Assembly: GCA_018902385.1 (NCBI GenBank)
Contig: JABSSW010000059.1
Location: 62,001-126,000 of the forward strand
Origin: Physcia stellaris
Lineage: Eukaryota; Ascomycota; Lecanoromycetes; Caliciales; Physciaceae
Length of the DNA: 64,000 bases
Reading direction: 5' to 3'
Shown here: positions 1 through 11,944 of the stretch, piece by piece
Position numbering within the stretch: position 1 is the first letter of the stretch
Layout of the letters: every line of letters starts with the position of its first letter
Notes under the pieces: generated by a model
What the model was told of the DNA's origin: nothing
Databases searched by the model: none
What the model saw: the letters and a program-made list of their open reading frames with translations, nothing else
Position numbers and translations under genes: made by a program

Positions 1-150
1 TTTGGTCAGGTTTTTTGTTTTGAGAGACTTATTGTCCACCTCTTTCTCCAAGCCCAATCCTGCTTCCAGCCCGCCTCCTGAGGAAGACTGAATTCTTTAT
101 CGGGTGCAGTTGTATTTGGCAGTCCATTTTATTGGCAGAGATGGCAGAGC

Positions 151-688
151 TCATCCTACACCCCTCTCCCCAACCCCACTTTCACTTCCAGCCCGCATCT
201 TCTGCCTCACTGCCGCCTTTTCCGCCGCTTCTCGTTGTCGTTGCTGGAGTTCTGAGATCTTACTCTCTAGCCCTGATTTATTGGCCACTAAGCGTGCTTT
301 CCTGTCTTCGAGGACTGAGATCCGCTCGGCTGGGGATGTTGTGGGGAGGTATGCTTTGTTTTCCTATATTCCATAAGCCTAGTATCAGTAGCGATTCCCT
401 TGGGACGCGTTGATAGGTGTGGATAGGATGGGCTGGTTTGGACTGGGGTGAGTTGAGTCGAAGGGAAATGAAAGGAGTAATAGTTACCTGGCTTGAGGTA
501 GAGGCTTGGGCGAGACTGGCACCGTACCAGGAACCTGTAGCGACTGTGGCGACTACGGAGATGGCGAGCAGGAGTGGTCGGAAGCGTGGGAGTGTGCGGC
601 TGAGAGATTTGGGTGCTGTGGAGGAGACAGGAGGTGATGGTGGTGACACTGGTGATGCAAGGTTGGGAGGGGAGGGTAGGGGTGGCAT
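151..688 (-). CDS. small single-pass membrane protein with C-terminal coiled coil
   Basis: Two exons on the minus strand (688..488 and 363..151) give 137 residues. The ATG at 688 opens a proline/serine-rich N-terminus (about residues 1-35). One hydrophobic helix follows (about 38-62, core LLLAISVVATVAT). The donor is GTAACT and the acceptor TATAG, phase 0. Exon 2 begins ENKAYLP and continues into a charged, helix-forming stretch rich in E, K, R and Q (about residues 75-125) that looks like a short coiled coil. I do not recognise the family. The shape (basic/proline-rich leader, one membrane span, coiled tail) resembles small mitochondrial inner-membrane assembly or tethering factors, but that is inference. 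The gene is divergent from the SHB17-like gene, about 400 bases apart. Confidence 0.6.
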
Positions 689-1083
689 TTTGTAGGTTCT
701 ATGCCCTGAGATAGAGCATTGGACGAGAAGGGATAGGAGAGAGAGATGAAGAAAGACATGGGATTCAGTTTTGCATTCCAAGGAAACGTGGGGGCGGGAG
801 CGGAAGGGAGCGGGCGGGTGCGTGGTGGCTTGGCAGAATTGGCGCGGGGTATTGTGGAGAAATGCGATCATGCAGAATGTGAGTTTAGAAATTCACGATA
901 CTGGAGTAAGAAGTGTAGACGATCATTGTGCATACCAGTCGATACAGTACTCATCAGTAATCAAACTTCTCACACTCGCAACCAATCCCTCGTCATTCTT
1001 TCTAGATCCACCTTCTCGTTAGCTTTCTTCTCGAACTTTCAACGTCTCACCCTCAGTTCCATCTCTCCTCTCCTACCAACTCA

Positions 1084-2367
1084 ATGCCTCCAACTCCCCG
1101 CGTCTTCATTATCCGCCACGGCGAAACGGAGTGGTCCCTTAACGGACGACATACAGGTACCACAGAGCTCCCACTCACACCGAATGGCGAAAGTAGGATA
1201 CGAGCTACAGGCAAGGCGCTGGTGGGGGATGATCGATTAATTGTTCCGCGGCATCTGGCTCATGTGTGGGTCTTCCCCTCCTTGTAGCTTCGAGGAGAAG
1301 AAAGTGGATGAAGAAGAAGGTAGTAGGGCCAGACACAACCGCCCACATGGACAATAGCGACGAAGTCTAGTCTAAGAGCTATGGAAAGCTGACGATTTTA
1401 CTTTCCGTTTCAGATACGTCTCTCCCCGCCACCGTGCTCAGCGTACCCTCGAACTTCTAGATCTAGGATGCAGGGATCAAATGCCCTGGCATCAGTCCTC
1501 CGCTTCTACCTCCTCCATATCCTCGGCCCCCCACCCACCAGAAGAAGCACCACTCACCGTCAAAACAAACGCCAAAGTTCAGATCACAGACGACATCCGC
1601 GAATGGGACTACGGCGACTATGAAGGGAAGACTAGCAAGCAGATCCGTGCCGAGCGCGAGAAAGATGGAGAGGAAAAGTGGGATATCTGGAGGGATGGGT
1701 GCCCAGGGGGAGAGTATGTCATGTTCGCTTCTTGCATAATTCATCTTAGCTTGTCCCAAACTTGGTTGTCTTGAGAGCTTAAAAGGGGCATTGGGAAGAG
1801 GTATCGAAGGCTGATGGATGTTCTCATAAAAAGATCGCCGTCCGATATAACTTTCCGCCTAGACCGCCTGATCGCCGATATCAGAAGTCGCTTTCACGAG
1901 CCGGCTATCTCTTTTTCTCTGGTCGATGGGAAGGAGAAAGCGCCGTGTGGTGATGTACTGCTTGTGGCGCATGGACATATCTTGAGGGCGTTTGCGATGA
2001 GATGGATTGGGAGGGAGTTGACGGAGGGGGTTAGTCTATTATTGGAAGGTATCGTTGCTCTCTCTCTTTCCCCTTCAATCAAGATGCGATCAAAGATAGG
2101 CAACGAGCAATAGGAGAAGTGCAGGAAAATAGAAGATCAGAGATTGAGACAGTAGAATGTAGAAGACTATTTGAAGCTGACGACGCACAACAGCGGGCGG
2201 CGTGGGTACGCTGAGCTATGAGCATGGGAATATTGATGAGCCGGCGATACTGTAAGTCATTCCTTTCGCTACAATCCGTAACATCAGCAAACGAACAGAA
2301 TAGAGCAGCTAACGTCGTCCATCACATCAGATTGGGTGGTGCATTCACAGTGGACGCCGCTTCTTGA
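1084..2367 (+). CDS. SHB17: histidine-phosphatase family sugar bisphosphatase (SHB17-like)
   Basis: Five exons (1084-1265, 1414-1713, 1834-2048, 2194-2251, 2331-2367) join in frame to 263 residues, the usual size for this family. The N-terminal RHGETEW motif carries the phospho-accepting histidine of the phosphoglycerate mutase-like superfamily. SPRHRAQRT supplies the second phosphate-binding arginine, and AHGHILR the C-terminal catalytic histidine. DIREWDYGDYEG, WDIWRDGCPGGE and the tail GTLSYEHGNIDEPAI match the fungal sedoheptulose-1,7-bisphosphatase branch (yeast Shb17), which hydrolyses sedoheptulose 1,7-bisphosphate in riboneogenesis in the cytosol. Each intron has GT..AG ends and the reading frame is preserved at all four junctions. 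A related broad-specificity sugar phosphatase cannot be excluded. Confidence 0.88.
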
Positions 2368-3037
2368 CAGTATCTTAGCGGCTCTGGTCTGGCGAAGGAG
2401 ACAGGGCGAGTATTCGTACTGGCATGTCATGTTGTGCAAAAACCAAGGTGCGATCTTTGCCCACGGAAAGCAGAAAATTTACCACAGAGTCCGCTCTCAA
2501 ACTCACATCGAATGCCGTTTGGATCATTATCTAGCGGTTTAAAATGCATATAATACATTTACATCCTCGCAGCGGTTCTATTTAAGTGCGATGGTTGTTC
2601 ACATGATCATCAGCAAGAAGTGCTAACCCATCCCAGTTTCCTGCTTTGACCGAGGTCTGTCCTAACAAGGAGCTCTTGCTAGGAGTACAGCTTGCGCGTT
2701 TTATCGACGCCCCTTAAGCTACACGGCTTAGCCAAAAATCAAATCCAATCCTACCGCAATCCACCTTCATATCCCACTACCTTGCCCGACAAAGTCCCGC
2801 TTGCCTGGATAAACTTTCATCACCATATCCACAGCAACGTGCGCAACCTGACCATGTAAAGCAGTACCACCCTGGCGAAGTACAAACAGCTGTTGAAAAA
2901 GCATCAGCCACAAAGCCTCATAGCGGCCACCGAAATAAATACGTGCCGTGGTTCACAGGATCATCCAAGCCTGTAACCTCCTGTGACCAGGAAACTGAAA
3001 GTGAGCCAGCGTGGTTGGGTCGCATACGCTGCTGTTT
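2368..3037. other. intergenic stretch, no gene seen
   Basis: I see no convincing coding frame, RNA gene or repeat. It lies downstream of the SHB17-like gene and of the small minus-strand secreted-peptide frame, so it may hold both 3' ends. Confidence 0.5.
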
Positions 3038-3160
3038 TTAATTGAATTGACTATCATCTGGGATTTGGACGTCGATGTTGATATGCATCGGTTCAGGAAG
3101 GGCAATGGCTGAGGAAAGGCCTAGAAAGGCAGTAAAGGCCAGGGCGGACAAATTTTTCAT
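3038..3160 (-). CDS. possible small secreted peptide (40 aa)
   Basis: An ATG at 3160 opens a 40-residue frame. Its first 20 residues (MKNLSALAFTAFLGLSSAIA) form a textbook signal peptide with an alanine-rich cleavage region. The predicted mature peptide starts LPEP and is about 20 residues, acidic, without cysteine, ending DDSQFN. The same frame is open upstream to 3370, but the signal-peptide start fits best. There is no obvious donor before the stop, so I read it as single-exon, although it could be the first exon of a broken gene. Length and context are too little to prove expression. Candidate small secreted protein or effector; function unknown. Confidence 0.3.
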   Translation of the reverse strand: MKNLSALAFTAFLGLSSAIALPEPMHINIDVQIPDDSQFN

Positions 3161-5424
3161 TGTAATGGGCGGAGGCTGCAGTGTGGAAGTAGCGCCAAGT
3201 GTTGTGTGGCAGTGATGAAGAGGAGAGAGGTCTTTGGACGGTAGGTGCGAAGATGGTAAGATTGGGGGAAATAAGCTCGACATGGAGGGTTTCAGAGACC
3301 TTGGTAGCACGCCGGAAACATTGGACGGACAATCAGGGTATGCAATCTTCCCTTGCGTCGATTCAGTCAAACCGTTGTCGTTCTCTAGGTCCCTGATCTA
3401 GCTGCTACACGAGTTTTTGCCTTCTTTTCTTCAATGTAGAGTCACTCTCTCCATTTGCTAGCTACTGGGATCGGATATAATGCGCAATCGAACTTCTCCA
3501 ACATGGATTGGACGATCAATCAATGGATTTCGAGACTTTCAGCAGCTGATCTCGGCATGTGTTGACAGATTCAGACAAACCTCTCTGCTTCCTGATAATT
3601 AGACGATATTAATTACACACGAGGAGGTAGTGCAAGCCCCCTCACTCTAAATCCGCACATCTCCACCACCTGAAACTCACACATATTAACAAACCACCAA
3701 CGCAGATGATTGAAGGCCCGTACAGAACACCAAAGAAAAGCAATCTGCTTTCCGAGAAGCAGCAGAATTCATCGAGTTCGCTCTTGCCGTCCCACTCAAG
3801 ATGGTCGTCTAGGGAAAAAACACCCTGTTACCTTAGGGAAGAGATGCACTGCATCTTATCACTTGCCTGCCTTCCGTCAGCATCGAACAGTCATCACTTT
3901 ATCTACACTTGGTTGCTGATACTACCCCGATCACTCGGAGACTCGGTGACGAATAGACAGCTCTGCACTTCCCTAGATTCAAGCTCGTGCCAAAGCGCTC
4001 TAGTATCAACAAAGTTAGATTGTTATCCATCGTTTTTTCGGTCGAGAGTAGACGCAAAAAACTACGCTCGTAGATTTGCTGCTCGGTATCGATCTTAGAA
4101 CCCATGGGCACGTCAACGTTTTCAACGTATAGACAAACACCGCAGGTACATGGGCGTGCTATTAGCCTCAAATTCTTCCGGCAAGAACGAAGCGAAATAA
4201 AATATCGAACCCGCACATTCCAGAAGCTTTGACAAACCAGCGCCCGATTTCGAAGCGGGGTTTTCATGTGCCTCGTGCTAAGTCGTGCAACATTTCCATT
4301 TGCAGGATATATACCGACAGATCTGCGAATTTCCTGATTTGGGACGATTTTCATCTGCATACATATAGCATATGCCTTTGTGTACCAAGAACGGGTATTC
4401 ACCAGGAATATAATAAGCAGCGATACCATAATACAGCACCCCACATCAATCCCACCAAGCAGCGACGCCACTCCAAATTCCTAGTCACAAAAGCCCAGGC
4501 CAGACGCGTATCGTTATTGCATCATGATACTTCGCACTGTATCAGAACGGCTTTGAAGCAATAAATGTGATCATATCTTAGGTTTACGGACGTCGGGGTT
4601 TGATGGCTTTTTGAGAGTTGAAGCTGGGGATTGGGTTTTGGAAGGTTTGGATGGATGGATTGTTGGGGGGGTGGGAGGGGCTGGGTATTGGGATGGGATG
4701 ATTTTGGGGAGATGGGAGGATGGGAGTCGGGAGTTGTCGATGGTGGGAAGAGCTATGAGGGGTTTGATGTGTGCGTGGAGGTGTGTGGGGTTGGGGTTGG
4801 ACGGGGTTATAGTATTGGTGTATAGATATCTAGGCAAGGAAAGAATATAGACTTCGAGAAATCCCGCATAAGAAGCTCTGCTCGAAAAGGGTGATCGGAA
4901 AGGGGACTGGGCGATAGCAAGATGTCATGACAAAGGAAGGAGATTTTTTGACTTCTACTTGTCCCATGAAAGCAGTGTTTCCCTTGAGCTGTTGCGCAGC
5001 TTAAATATTCATGGCATTGCGATCACGAAAAAAGGACCTCATCACATGATGAAATAAAATGTCGAAATTTCCACGGGCAGATCACATGCGAGATGGTAAC
5101 AAGTTGAAATTTTCAAATCCGTATTCAGCGCTCGTTCTATAGCTTGATAGGGATTCAGAAATTCCGATGGGGTGCTCTTCGGACCAGTAGAGCCATCCCG
5201 TGTCAGCCGGCTCGTGGGACACGACTACCAAACAGTTGAGAGTCAGAAATGCACTCATCATCCCATAAATCGCAAATAGGAGTCTCCAGGATTGAAAGGG
5301 ATTTCTAGCTCACAATCAACGGAATTCGAGCGACCTGAACTTAGTTATTTCACCTTTCAAGGGACTTTATACGACGGATAAGGAGAGTAAAATAGGATAT
5401 ATCATAGGAAGCTCAATGAGGCAG
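3161..5424. other. intergenic stretch with a G-rich, strand-skewed tract
   Basis: I found no supported gene here; the open frames have poor coding character and no recognisable motif. About 4590-4830 has an extreme G (and T/A) bias on the plus strand with runs of GGGG and GGGGGG and almost no C. This could form G-quadruplexes and also creates long spurious open frames on both strands. Confidence 0.45.
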
Positions 5425-6606
5425 CTAAGCATCGAAATCAATTTCCCCGCCAAGAGCCACAGTCCCGAGCACGGGCACCGCATCAGCAGCAGTCTGGTTC
5501 GCTCCATTGACGAGCAGCGCGTCGAGCAGTTCCCGATCAGGCGGCCGAGCTGCCGGGAGGCGGGGGTAGTTGGTGCATTGGCCGTGGATCACTGGATTAT
5601 TCCAATCAGCATAGTGCCCATCTAGGCACAAGGCTTCTTTGATCGTCCAAAAAAGGGAATCCCCCAAAAAGGGCGAAATGGGACGAAGCGATGAGGGATT
5701 GTGAGCTGAGGTAAAACTTACTAGCAGCGTAATAGATATAATTCCTCGTATTCCGGGCACTGGGTTCGCCGCCTAGCGCCATCGCCTCGTTGATATCCAA
5801 CACCTCGGTCTCGCTACCGGTGAGGAAGTAGAGGTAGAACTGCACGAGTTCCTGCATTACCAGCCAAACGCGGAAGAGCGCCAGTCGAGCGCCATTGTCT
5901 TTGAATTTGGTGTTTCGCACAAGCGGGCAGTATCCTAGGGAGTGAGGATTCGGCGTTAGTAACCTGTTGCTCGCATACTCATCTCGTTCCAACTCAATGA
6001 TAATCCGATAAATCTGATATCGGGGAAGTGGCGGAAGAAAAGGCACCTACCATCCGCCGGCGTATCTGGAATCAGCAGCGTCCAAAAATGTGGGCACACA
6101 ACAATATACGGCGACCCATGCATCCCCTGCAGCGGTCCCCCGGAAAATCCTTACATCTGTTCCACATATCGCCCTTGGTGCCCGTGTTCCGATCTTGATA
6201 GACGAGCTCGCCCTTGCCCTGCACGCACCAGAAGGTCGGGGGTTTCTTTGGTGTACCCATCGCCTCTCCCGTAGTCACTTTGGTAAGGATATCGGCCACG
6301 AAGGGGGCGTATTGGATGTCATTGAAGAAGGTGCTGTAGGCGGTGCTGGGGTGTTTGCTTTCAGCGTCCTGGATTGTGGGCACAAGTGATGAGTTAAGGG
6401 TGCCGAGGAGGGTAGTGAGGTGTGTTTCATTGCCGGGAGAACAATTTACGATGTCGTAGCCGCCGAAATGGATCCCGGGGTATGTCTCTGGGACCTATTA
6501 GAGGGACAAAATAGACTTGAAAGGGAGGAGACGCACTGGCAGCAGCGGTGAAGGATGTTAGTGCAATGAGAAGGGTGCATATGTGAAAGACTTTGAGGGT
6601 GGCCAT
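5425..6606 (-). pseudogene. secreted fungal peptidase-like protein, probably degenerate
   Basis: Start at 6606 with a clear signal peptide (MATLKVFHICTLLIALTS..AAA). A 49-bp intron (6536-6488) leads into YPGIHFGGYDIVNC. Later exons are 5934-5722 and 5636-5425, joined by GT..AG introns (6050-5935, 5721-5637) that preserve frame. The order (signal, DIVNC, PTFWCVQG, CPHFWTLLIP, GYCPL, zinc-helix position, NYIYYAA) recalls the fungal secreted 'putative peptidase' proteins related to M35/lysine-specific metalloendopeptidases. Two defects stand out. First, between MWNRC and YIVVCPHFW the frame changes by one base near 6135-6155; the only GT..AG pair there would make a 28-nt intron, too short. Second, the helix that should hold HExxH reads QELVQ, so both zinc histidines are missing. 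It is either a pseudogene or a non-catalytic relative with a sequencing error. Confidence 0.55.
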
Positions 6607-9148
6607 CTTGCCATGCGCAATTGAGGATTTGCAAAATGGGAAGATAATTGTGCGTGCTGAAAGATTGTTACAACTCTCGGAAAATATAAGGCGAGGGGGC
6701 ATATCGTTATAAACCGGCTGTGCGGATAACGACGAGGCGGGCCATGGCAGAGAAGCGACATCGCGTTTAAAAAAGAGTATTAAATAGAATGAAACGGCTG
6801 GCGACGCGTAAACTTGAAGCTCCGATTTCTTCGGAAGTTGTCCCTAGACCCTGACTGGAGTAACCGCAGAATCCATTTAGGTATGCGGTGACCTCTTTCA
6901 TAGTCGTCTCGTCCCCATCAGTCAACCTCTTAGCCAAGACATGAGACTTGATAGCATTGTAATTTATGCATGCTTTGTGAGTGCGAGTATCGATATGGTA
7001 CAACACTCTCGCGTCATGAGCCACAGCACCGTATCAGGAAAGTCTGAAAGCATATAGAAAACGTGATCGAGACTGGGTTGAAGAGAGGACGGGAGAGGTA
7101 GAAGAAGGCTGTTTGTCAGCGGAATCTGGTATGCGACACCTTATTTCGATGTGTAGACCCCCAAGAAATTACCTGAACGCCCCAGAATCCGGATGCTTTC
7201 CCTGCATGCCTCTAAGAATCCTATGTCGTCTGCCTGTACCTGGAGACATCGTCTTGCCGTACAAGCCGGCGCTCTCTCGGGTGGAGCCTTTCCCTTTATC
7301 GAAGACCAAGTCGTCCGATGCTGCAGTCTTCGAGGAACCCTTCAGCTCCGCCGTCATAACTTGGCTCCGCGAGTAAGAGAGGTGGCTTAAAGCCTGGGTT
7401 GAGTAGGTGGCCACGGCAGTTTATGTTACAAAGCCGTCCAAGAGAACTTCTCATATCTTGGCCATCAAATTTTTTTTTTGGCTCGTTTGTATCTTTGCAG
7501 AAGGAGATACAACGTAGCCTTCTCCTGCTTCTTCTGCAACTCGGCGTCATACCATATAGTTGATTCGGGTAGATGGGTAAGGAGGCTTTCTGCCTGCCTA
7601 TATGGTACATGGAGCGTGCGAGTAAGGTATCTAGATTTTGGGGCATGGCGGGAGCCTTCTGAGGCATGCAATTGAGGCACCCACTCTCCGAGGGTTCTGC
7701 ATCTCGAATTAGGATATCCGCTGGTGGGTAGCCGAACCGACTTTGTGCAAATAGGGACTCAGACGGCATTCTAGACCCTTAAAATAGGGCGTATGTCGTC
7801 GAATGCCTCTAATAGTACCCCAACACTCCAGGCACAGCCGCAATGATTCCAAACGTGGGTTACTGCTTCTTCAATCACTACCATCCCGGGGCCCAACACT
7901 GATCCTCAGAGGATCACCAGGCAAATACCACACAACTTCGCTCCTCCTGTTCAGGCTCCATTCCATGTGCCGCTCGAAGGTCGTGCAAGTGGATTGTTGT
8001 CCGTGAAGTCAAAGGTCTTTTGAGTCACTGAGTCAGCGTTACACACTACATATCCTCTCAGACGCTGTGGCGCTAGACCGCAAACTTCCGAGGAAAAAAA
8101 GTAGGGGATGCGGAGTGTCTGCTTGACCTAGATTTTCAGCAATAAATGGATCATACCAACTCACGGTCAAAGTTAGAAGTGACTTGGACTTGCAGTCTCA
8201 CCGTATGGGAGAGCCCGTTCAGAATACAATATGCCCAATGGATGTTTTGGAGACTAACAACGTGGCTGTAAGTATCGTCGCAGAACATTCAACCATTGTC
8301 CTGCGTTTTCATAATCCCGGCTGGTGCGCTTCGATCGTAGACTGTTTCCGGAGAATTTCCTTATTCATAGGCTAGCAGTATACGGATACGGAGCTCCCAT
8401 CTTGGTTAATGACCCCCTCCCCGGAAGGGCATCGGAGCCGCGCCCGGAGGCCATCCGACCTTCCTGGCACTAACATCAAAATCATATCACTCAAGTGATG
8501 GCGTCTCCCAACTATTACACTCCAGAATGTTCGTCGGGTGGTTGACAGCATGCCACGTGACCAACATTTCATTTCCTTGGAGTTGGATGCCGGCCGTTGG
8601 TTTCTCAAGAATGTTGCTCCTCGGGCTCTTCCGCTCCTACAGATGAGCATTAATATTGATCAACGACCCGAAGGCCTTGGATTGGCCTTGGACCGAGTTG
8701 TATCTAATCCGTGCTGTTGGAAAGGGTGTCTGATACGTCAGCCAGAATCTCAGCCTCACTTCAGCTAACGACCCCAAATACGACCCCCTGCAGCAACCCA
8801 ATTCCTTGGGTTTCGCTAAGGCTGATTCAGTTCATACCGTCCGACAAAATAATGTCCGAAGTCTACGAAATGTGCCAGATCATGCAGTCAGCCTTCAGGA
8901 AGATACCACTGATTCGCTAGGAGCCATGCGTCTTCAGACCCCTGTTTTTTTGGCTATATTTGGACGGCTGCTTTCACCGTTGGGATGCATCCATGTGATT
9001 ATGGCATTCACCCAGGACGCGCCCCTGATATGGGTATAAGAAGGGGGTCCCTAGCACTCCAGCGCTGCCCATTCAGCTACTAATTTTGCCGTCGCCATAA
9101 TAACGCTTCTACGACCTGGGAAGCGTGACTCACGATCTAGGCTGTAGG
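6607..9148. other. intergenic stretch, no supported gene
   Basis: Several short open frames occur on both strands, but none has a recognisable motif, signal peptide or consistent splice structure. The last several hundred bases probably include the promoter of the lipoxygenase gene. Confidence 0.4.
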
Positions 9149-11056
9149 ATGAAGCACACAGCTTTGTGTGGGCTGGGCTTGGCTGCCTTTGCCCGAGCAC
9201 TCCCACAATCTTCAAGCTATGGCACTCAGACCTCAAACGGAAGCACCGTAACAAATGGGACTTACGTGCTGCCAATGTTCGACCCGAATCCTGCCGCACG
9301 CGCGAAAGAAATTCAAGAGAATCGTGCTGGATATCTCTATGGTCCTTCGTTGATTGGTAATTCATCTTTCTTCTTGACTGGTCCTTTGGGCGACAAGCTT
9401 GTACAGGCAGAGGTCGCATTATGGAACAAAGATGCAGCACCAGTCAGAGCCGCAGTGCAAGCAGAAGCAACTCCAGTGCTTCAGAGTGTAGGCGCTGTAA
9501 GTCGCCAACAAGCTTAGAGGTCTTACTAAATTGACACTGTGACTTTGTCAGGCTGGCGGTATCAAAGACCTATCGAGCTATGATCGTTTCTATGAAGGCC
9601 AATGGAAGACCGCAAACCCCGACGGCGTGGATCCTGGCGTTTTAACCAATTATACCCAAGACCTTTTCTTCTCCATGGAACGACTGTCGAACAATCCATA
9701 TATTATACGCAGGCTTCATCCAAAGAAGGACACTCTTCCATTCGAGGTTAATGACGAGATAGTACGAAAACTTACAACAGAGTCTCTAAGAGGTCTTCAT
9801 GCTGGTGGAAGGCTCTTCATGGCCGACCATTCCTATCAGGCTAACTACACCAGGATACAAGGTCGTTTTACCGCAGCTTGCACCGCATATTTCTACATCC
9901 ACCCACTCTCGGGAGACCTGCTACCTTTAGCGATCAAGACGAACGTCGGAAGCGACCTGATTTATACCCCTCTCGATTCAGACCAGGATTGGCTGCTAGC
10001 CAAGATCATGTTCAACGTCAATGATCTGTTTCACGGACAGATTCTGCATCTGGGCAGCGTCCATGCAGTGGCGGAGATTGTCCATGAAGCAGCACTGCGT
10101 ACCTTGAGTGTGAAGCATCCTGTGCGCGCATACCTAGATAACAGTGAGTGCCTTACTCTGCTCTATTCTCTGTGTTAACCCTCTTGTCAGTCATGTACGA
10201 GGCCTATGCGATTCGTCCTGTTGGATCTCAAATCCTATTCAATCAGGGAGGACTCTTCGATCGAAATTTTGCGCTCGGTAGTGCAGCTGTGATACAATTC
10301 GTTGCAGACTTTTATCAGACTGTTGCAGGACCATTCCAAGCAAACTATCTCCACCGATCTCTGGTGGATCGCGGTTTAGTGGAATGCTCTTACGGTCCGA
10401 ATTTGAAAAGCTTTCCCTTCGCCGAGGATGCCGGGACTATCGTGGGCTCGCTCCGAGGTTTTGCGACGGCTTTCGTAGATGCCTACTATGCCAGCGACCG
10501 TGTTCTTTCTCAAGATAAAGAGTTGCAGGCGTGGGTATCCGAAGCCACTGCCGCTGCCAAGGTCGTCGATTTCCCAGCTTCGCCGCTGAGTCAAAAGAAG
10601 ACGCTGGTTGACATCCTCACCCATCTTGCTTATCTTACTGGTGTAGCTCACCACACGCTTAACACTGGCAGTCCTGCCGCGAGCTCAGGTGTACTTCCAT
10701 TTCATCCAATGGCTCTATACAAACCTATGCCCACAGAAAAAGGGGTGGAGTCGGTATTGCCATATCTTCCTAATTTGAACGCGTCGATAGGGCAAATCAG
10801 TCTGCTACTAGGTTTCAATCGACCCCAATTTGCCAACTCCGAGAGAGATTTGGAGAATATTTTTGACCGGTCAGGATTTCTTGCAGGTGCATCGGTAGCG
10901 GTCAAAAACGCTGCTGGTAAGCTCCAGCATCGATTGATGTCTATAAGTGAGCAGATACAGGCAAGGAGATTCGATGCGAATGGCTTGTCTCAGGGTATGC
11001 CATTTATCTGGAAAAACATAGACCCAAGAAAGGTCCCATACTTCCTAGCCGTTTAA
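9149..11056 (+). CDS. secreted fungal lipoxygenase (Mn/Fe-LOX family)
   Basis: Three exons (9149-9496, 9552-10143, 10191-11056) give 601 residues, the normal length of secreted fungal lipoxygenases. A signal peptide (about residues 1-18, [17 protein letters not shown]) precedes a glycosylation-rich N-terminus with several N-x-S/T sites. Metal ligands are all visible: His282 and His287 (HLGSVH, an Hx4H spacing), His467 and Asn471 (HHTLN), and the obligatory C-terminal Val601 (PYFLAV). The enzyme adds O2 to linoleic or linolenic acid to give hydroperoxides; fungal members use Mn or Fe and act outside the cell. The published Gaeumannomyces Mn-LOX has its first two histidines spaced Hx3H, so the Hx4H here leaves the metal and regiochemistry open. 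Both introns have GTAAGT/GTGAGT donors and CAG acceptors. The start was chosen at the ATG that opens the signal peptide; an in-frame ATG lies 24 bases upstream. Confidence 0.93.
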
Positions 11057-11944
11057 AGTTGACCAGTAGGTAGCTAGGAACTATAGGTTCTAGTCGATTC
11101 AATTGTTGCGATGTCAACAAGTTTCGGCCTCTGGTATTAATTCTGCGGAGAGGCCTGCTTCCCAGTCGGGGAAAATGCTAGAATTTAACCGAGGCCCCGA
11201 GTTCTAGTGAGGTCCTGATCCACGACTATGTCGGTTGCGATAATCTCACGCTTAAAAGCATTGAAGGATGTAAAAGGCCAGCGACCCATACATATAACTC
11301 GAGGAGCCTTGTCTTTCTCCACCGCGACTGTCCATTCTGATTCGTATTCGTGGGAAGAGGGTTGTCAACCATAGAACACTCTCAATTGCGTCAGGCAACG
11401 ACGGTCGTAAGTGTTTGTCCAAGATGGGTTATGTAATGCTCAGCAGCGCGTGATGGAGATTATTGCATTCCGACCTTAGTAATTACTCGTACGCGTTGCG
11501 TGGAGGAAGAGAGGACGCTAGGATATATTACATGTAATATATCACCTAGCTCCCTTCTGCACATCATCGCGGTCGGCTTCGGACAAGTAGCAGCTCCCAT
11601 TCACAATTAGAAGCACTAGCATCGCTTCCTGTCGGTACCATCGCTTGCGAAGCTTATAAAATTTGAGACGGGTGTACATTTCAGTGGCGCAGTTCTCCGG
11701 GCGATGTGTTTCCTCCCAGGTTTCTGAGCTATTGGATGAAGCTCCGACTTCTAGCAACTTATGGACTTCTAGCAATTCACAAGATCTTTCTTTCATGCTC
11801 TCTTTTCTTCACTTCACGTCGTCGAGTCTTGGTTCATTTCGCTGACATGAGATCTAGCAGTCTCTAATAGCCAACACATAGTCCCACGAGTGCCACCTTC
11901 CATGGACCCCTCCCTAACGCCTACCATGAAAGAACCATTACATG
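11057..11944. other. intergenic stretch, no gene seen
   Basis: Between the convergent lipoxygenase and acetyltransferase genes. It has no supported coding frame. About 11743-11775 contains a short imperfect direct repeat (CTTCTAGCAA occurs twice). It probably holds both 3' ends. Confidence 0.45.

Noticed and set aside
278-871. 197-codon minus-strand frame starting upstream of the small membrane protein
   Set aside because: The part before the ATG at 688 and after the splice donor at 487 has no coding character. The spliced model with ATG 688 keeps the membrane helix and adds a sensible second exon.
4571-4850. Open frames on both strands in the G-rich tract
   Set aside because: They arise from composition bias (almost no C on one strand) and give low-complexity peptides.
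6135-6160. 28-nt intron (GTAAGG...CTGCAG) in the peptidase-like gene
   Set aside because: Too short for a fungal intron, and splicing it would still leave the next exon in the wrong frame.
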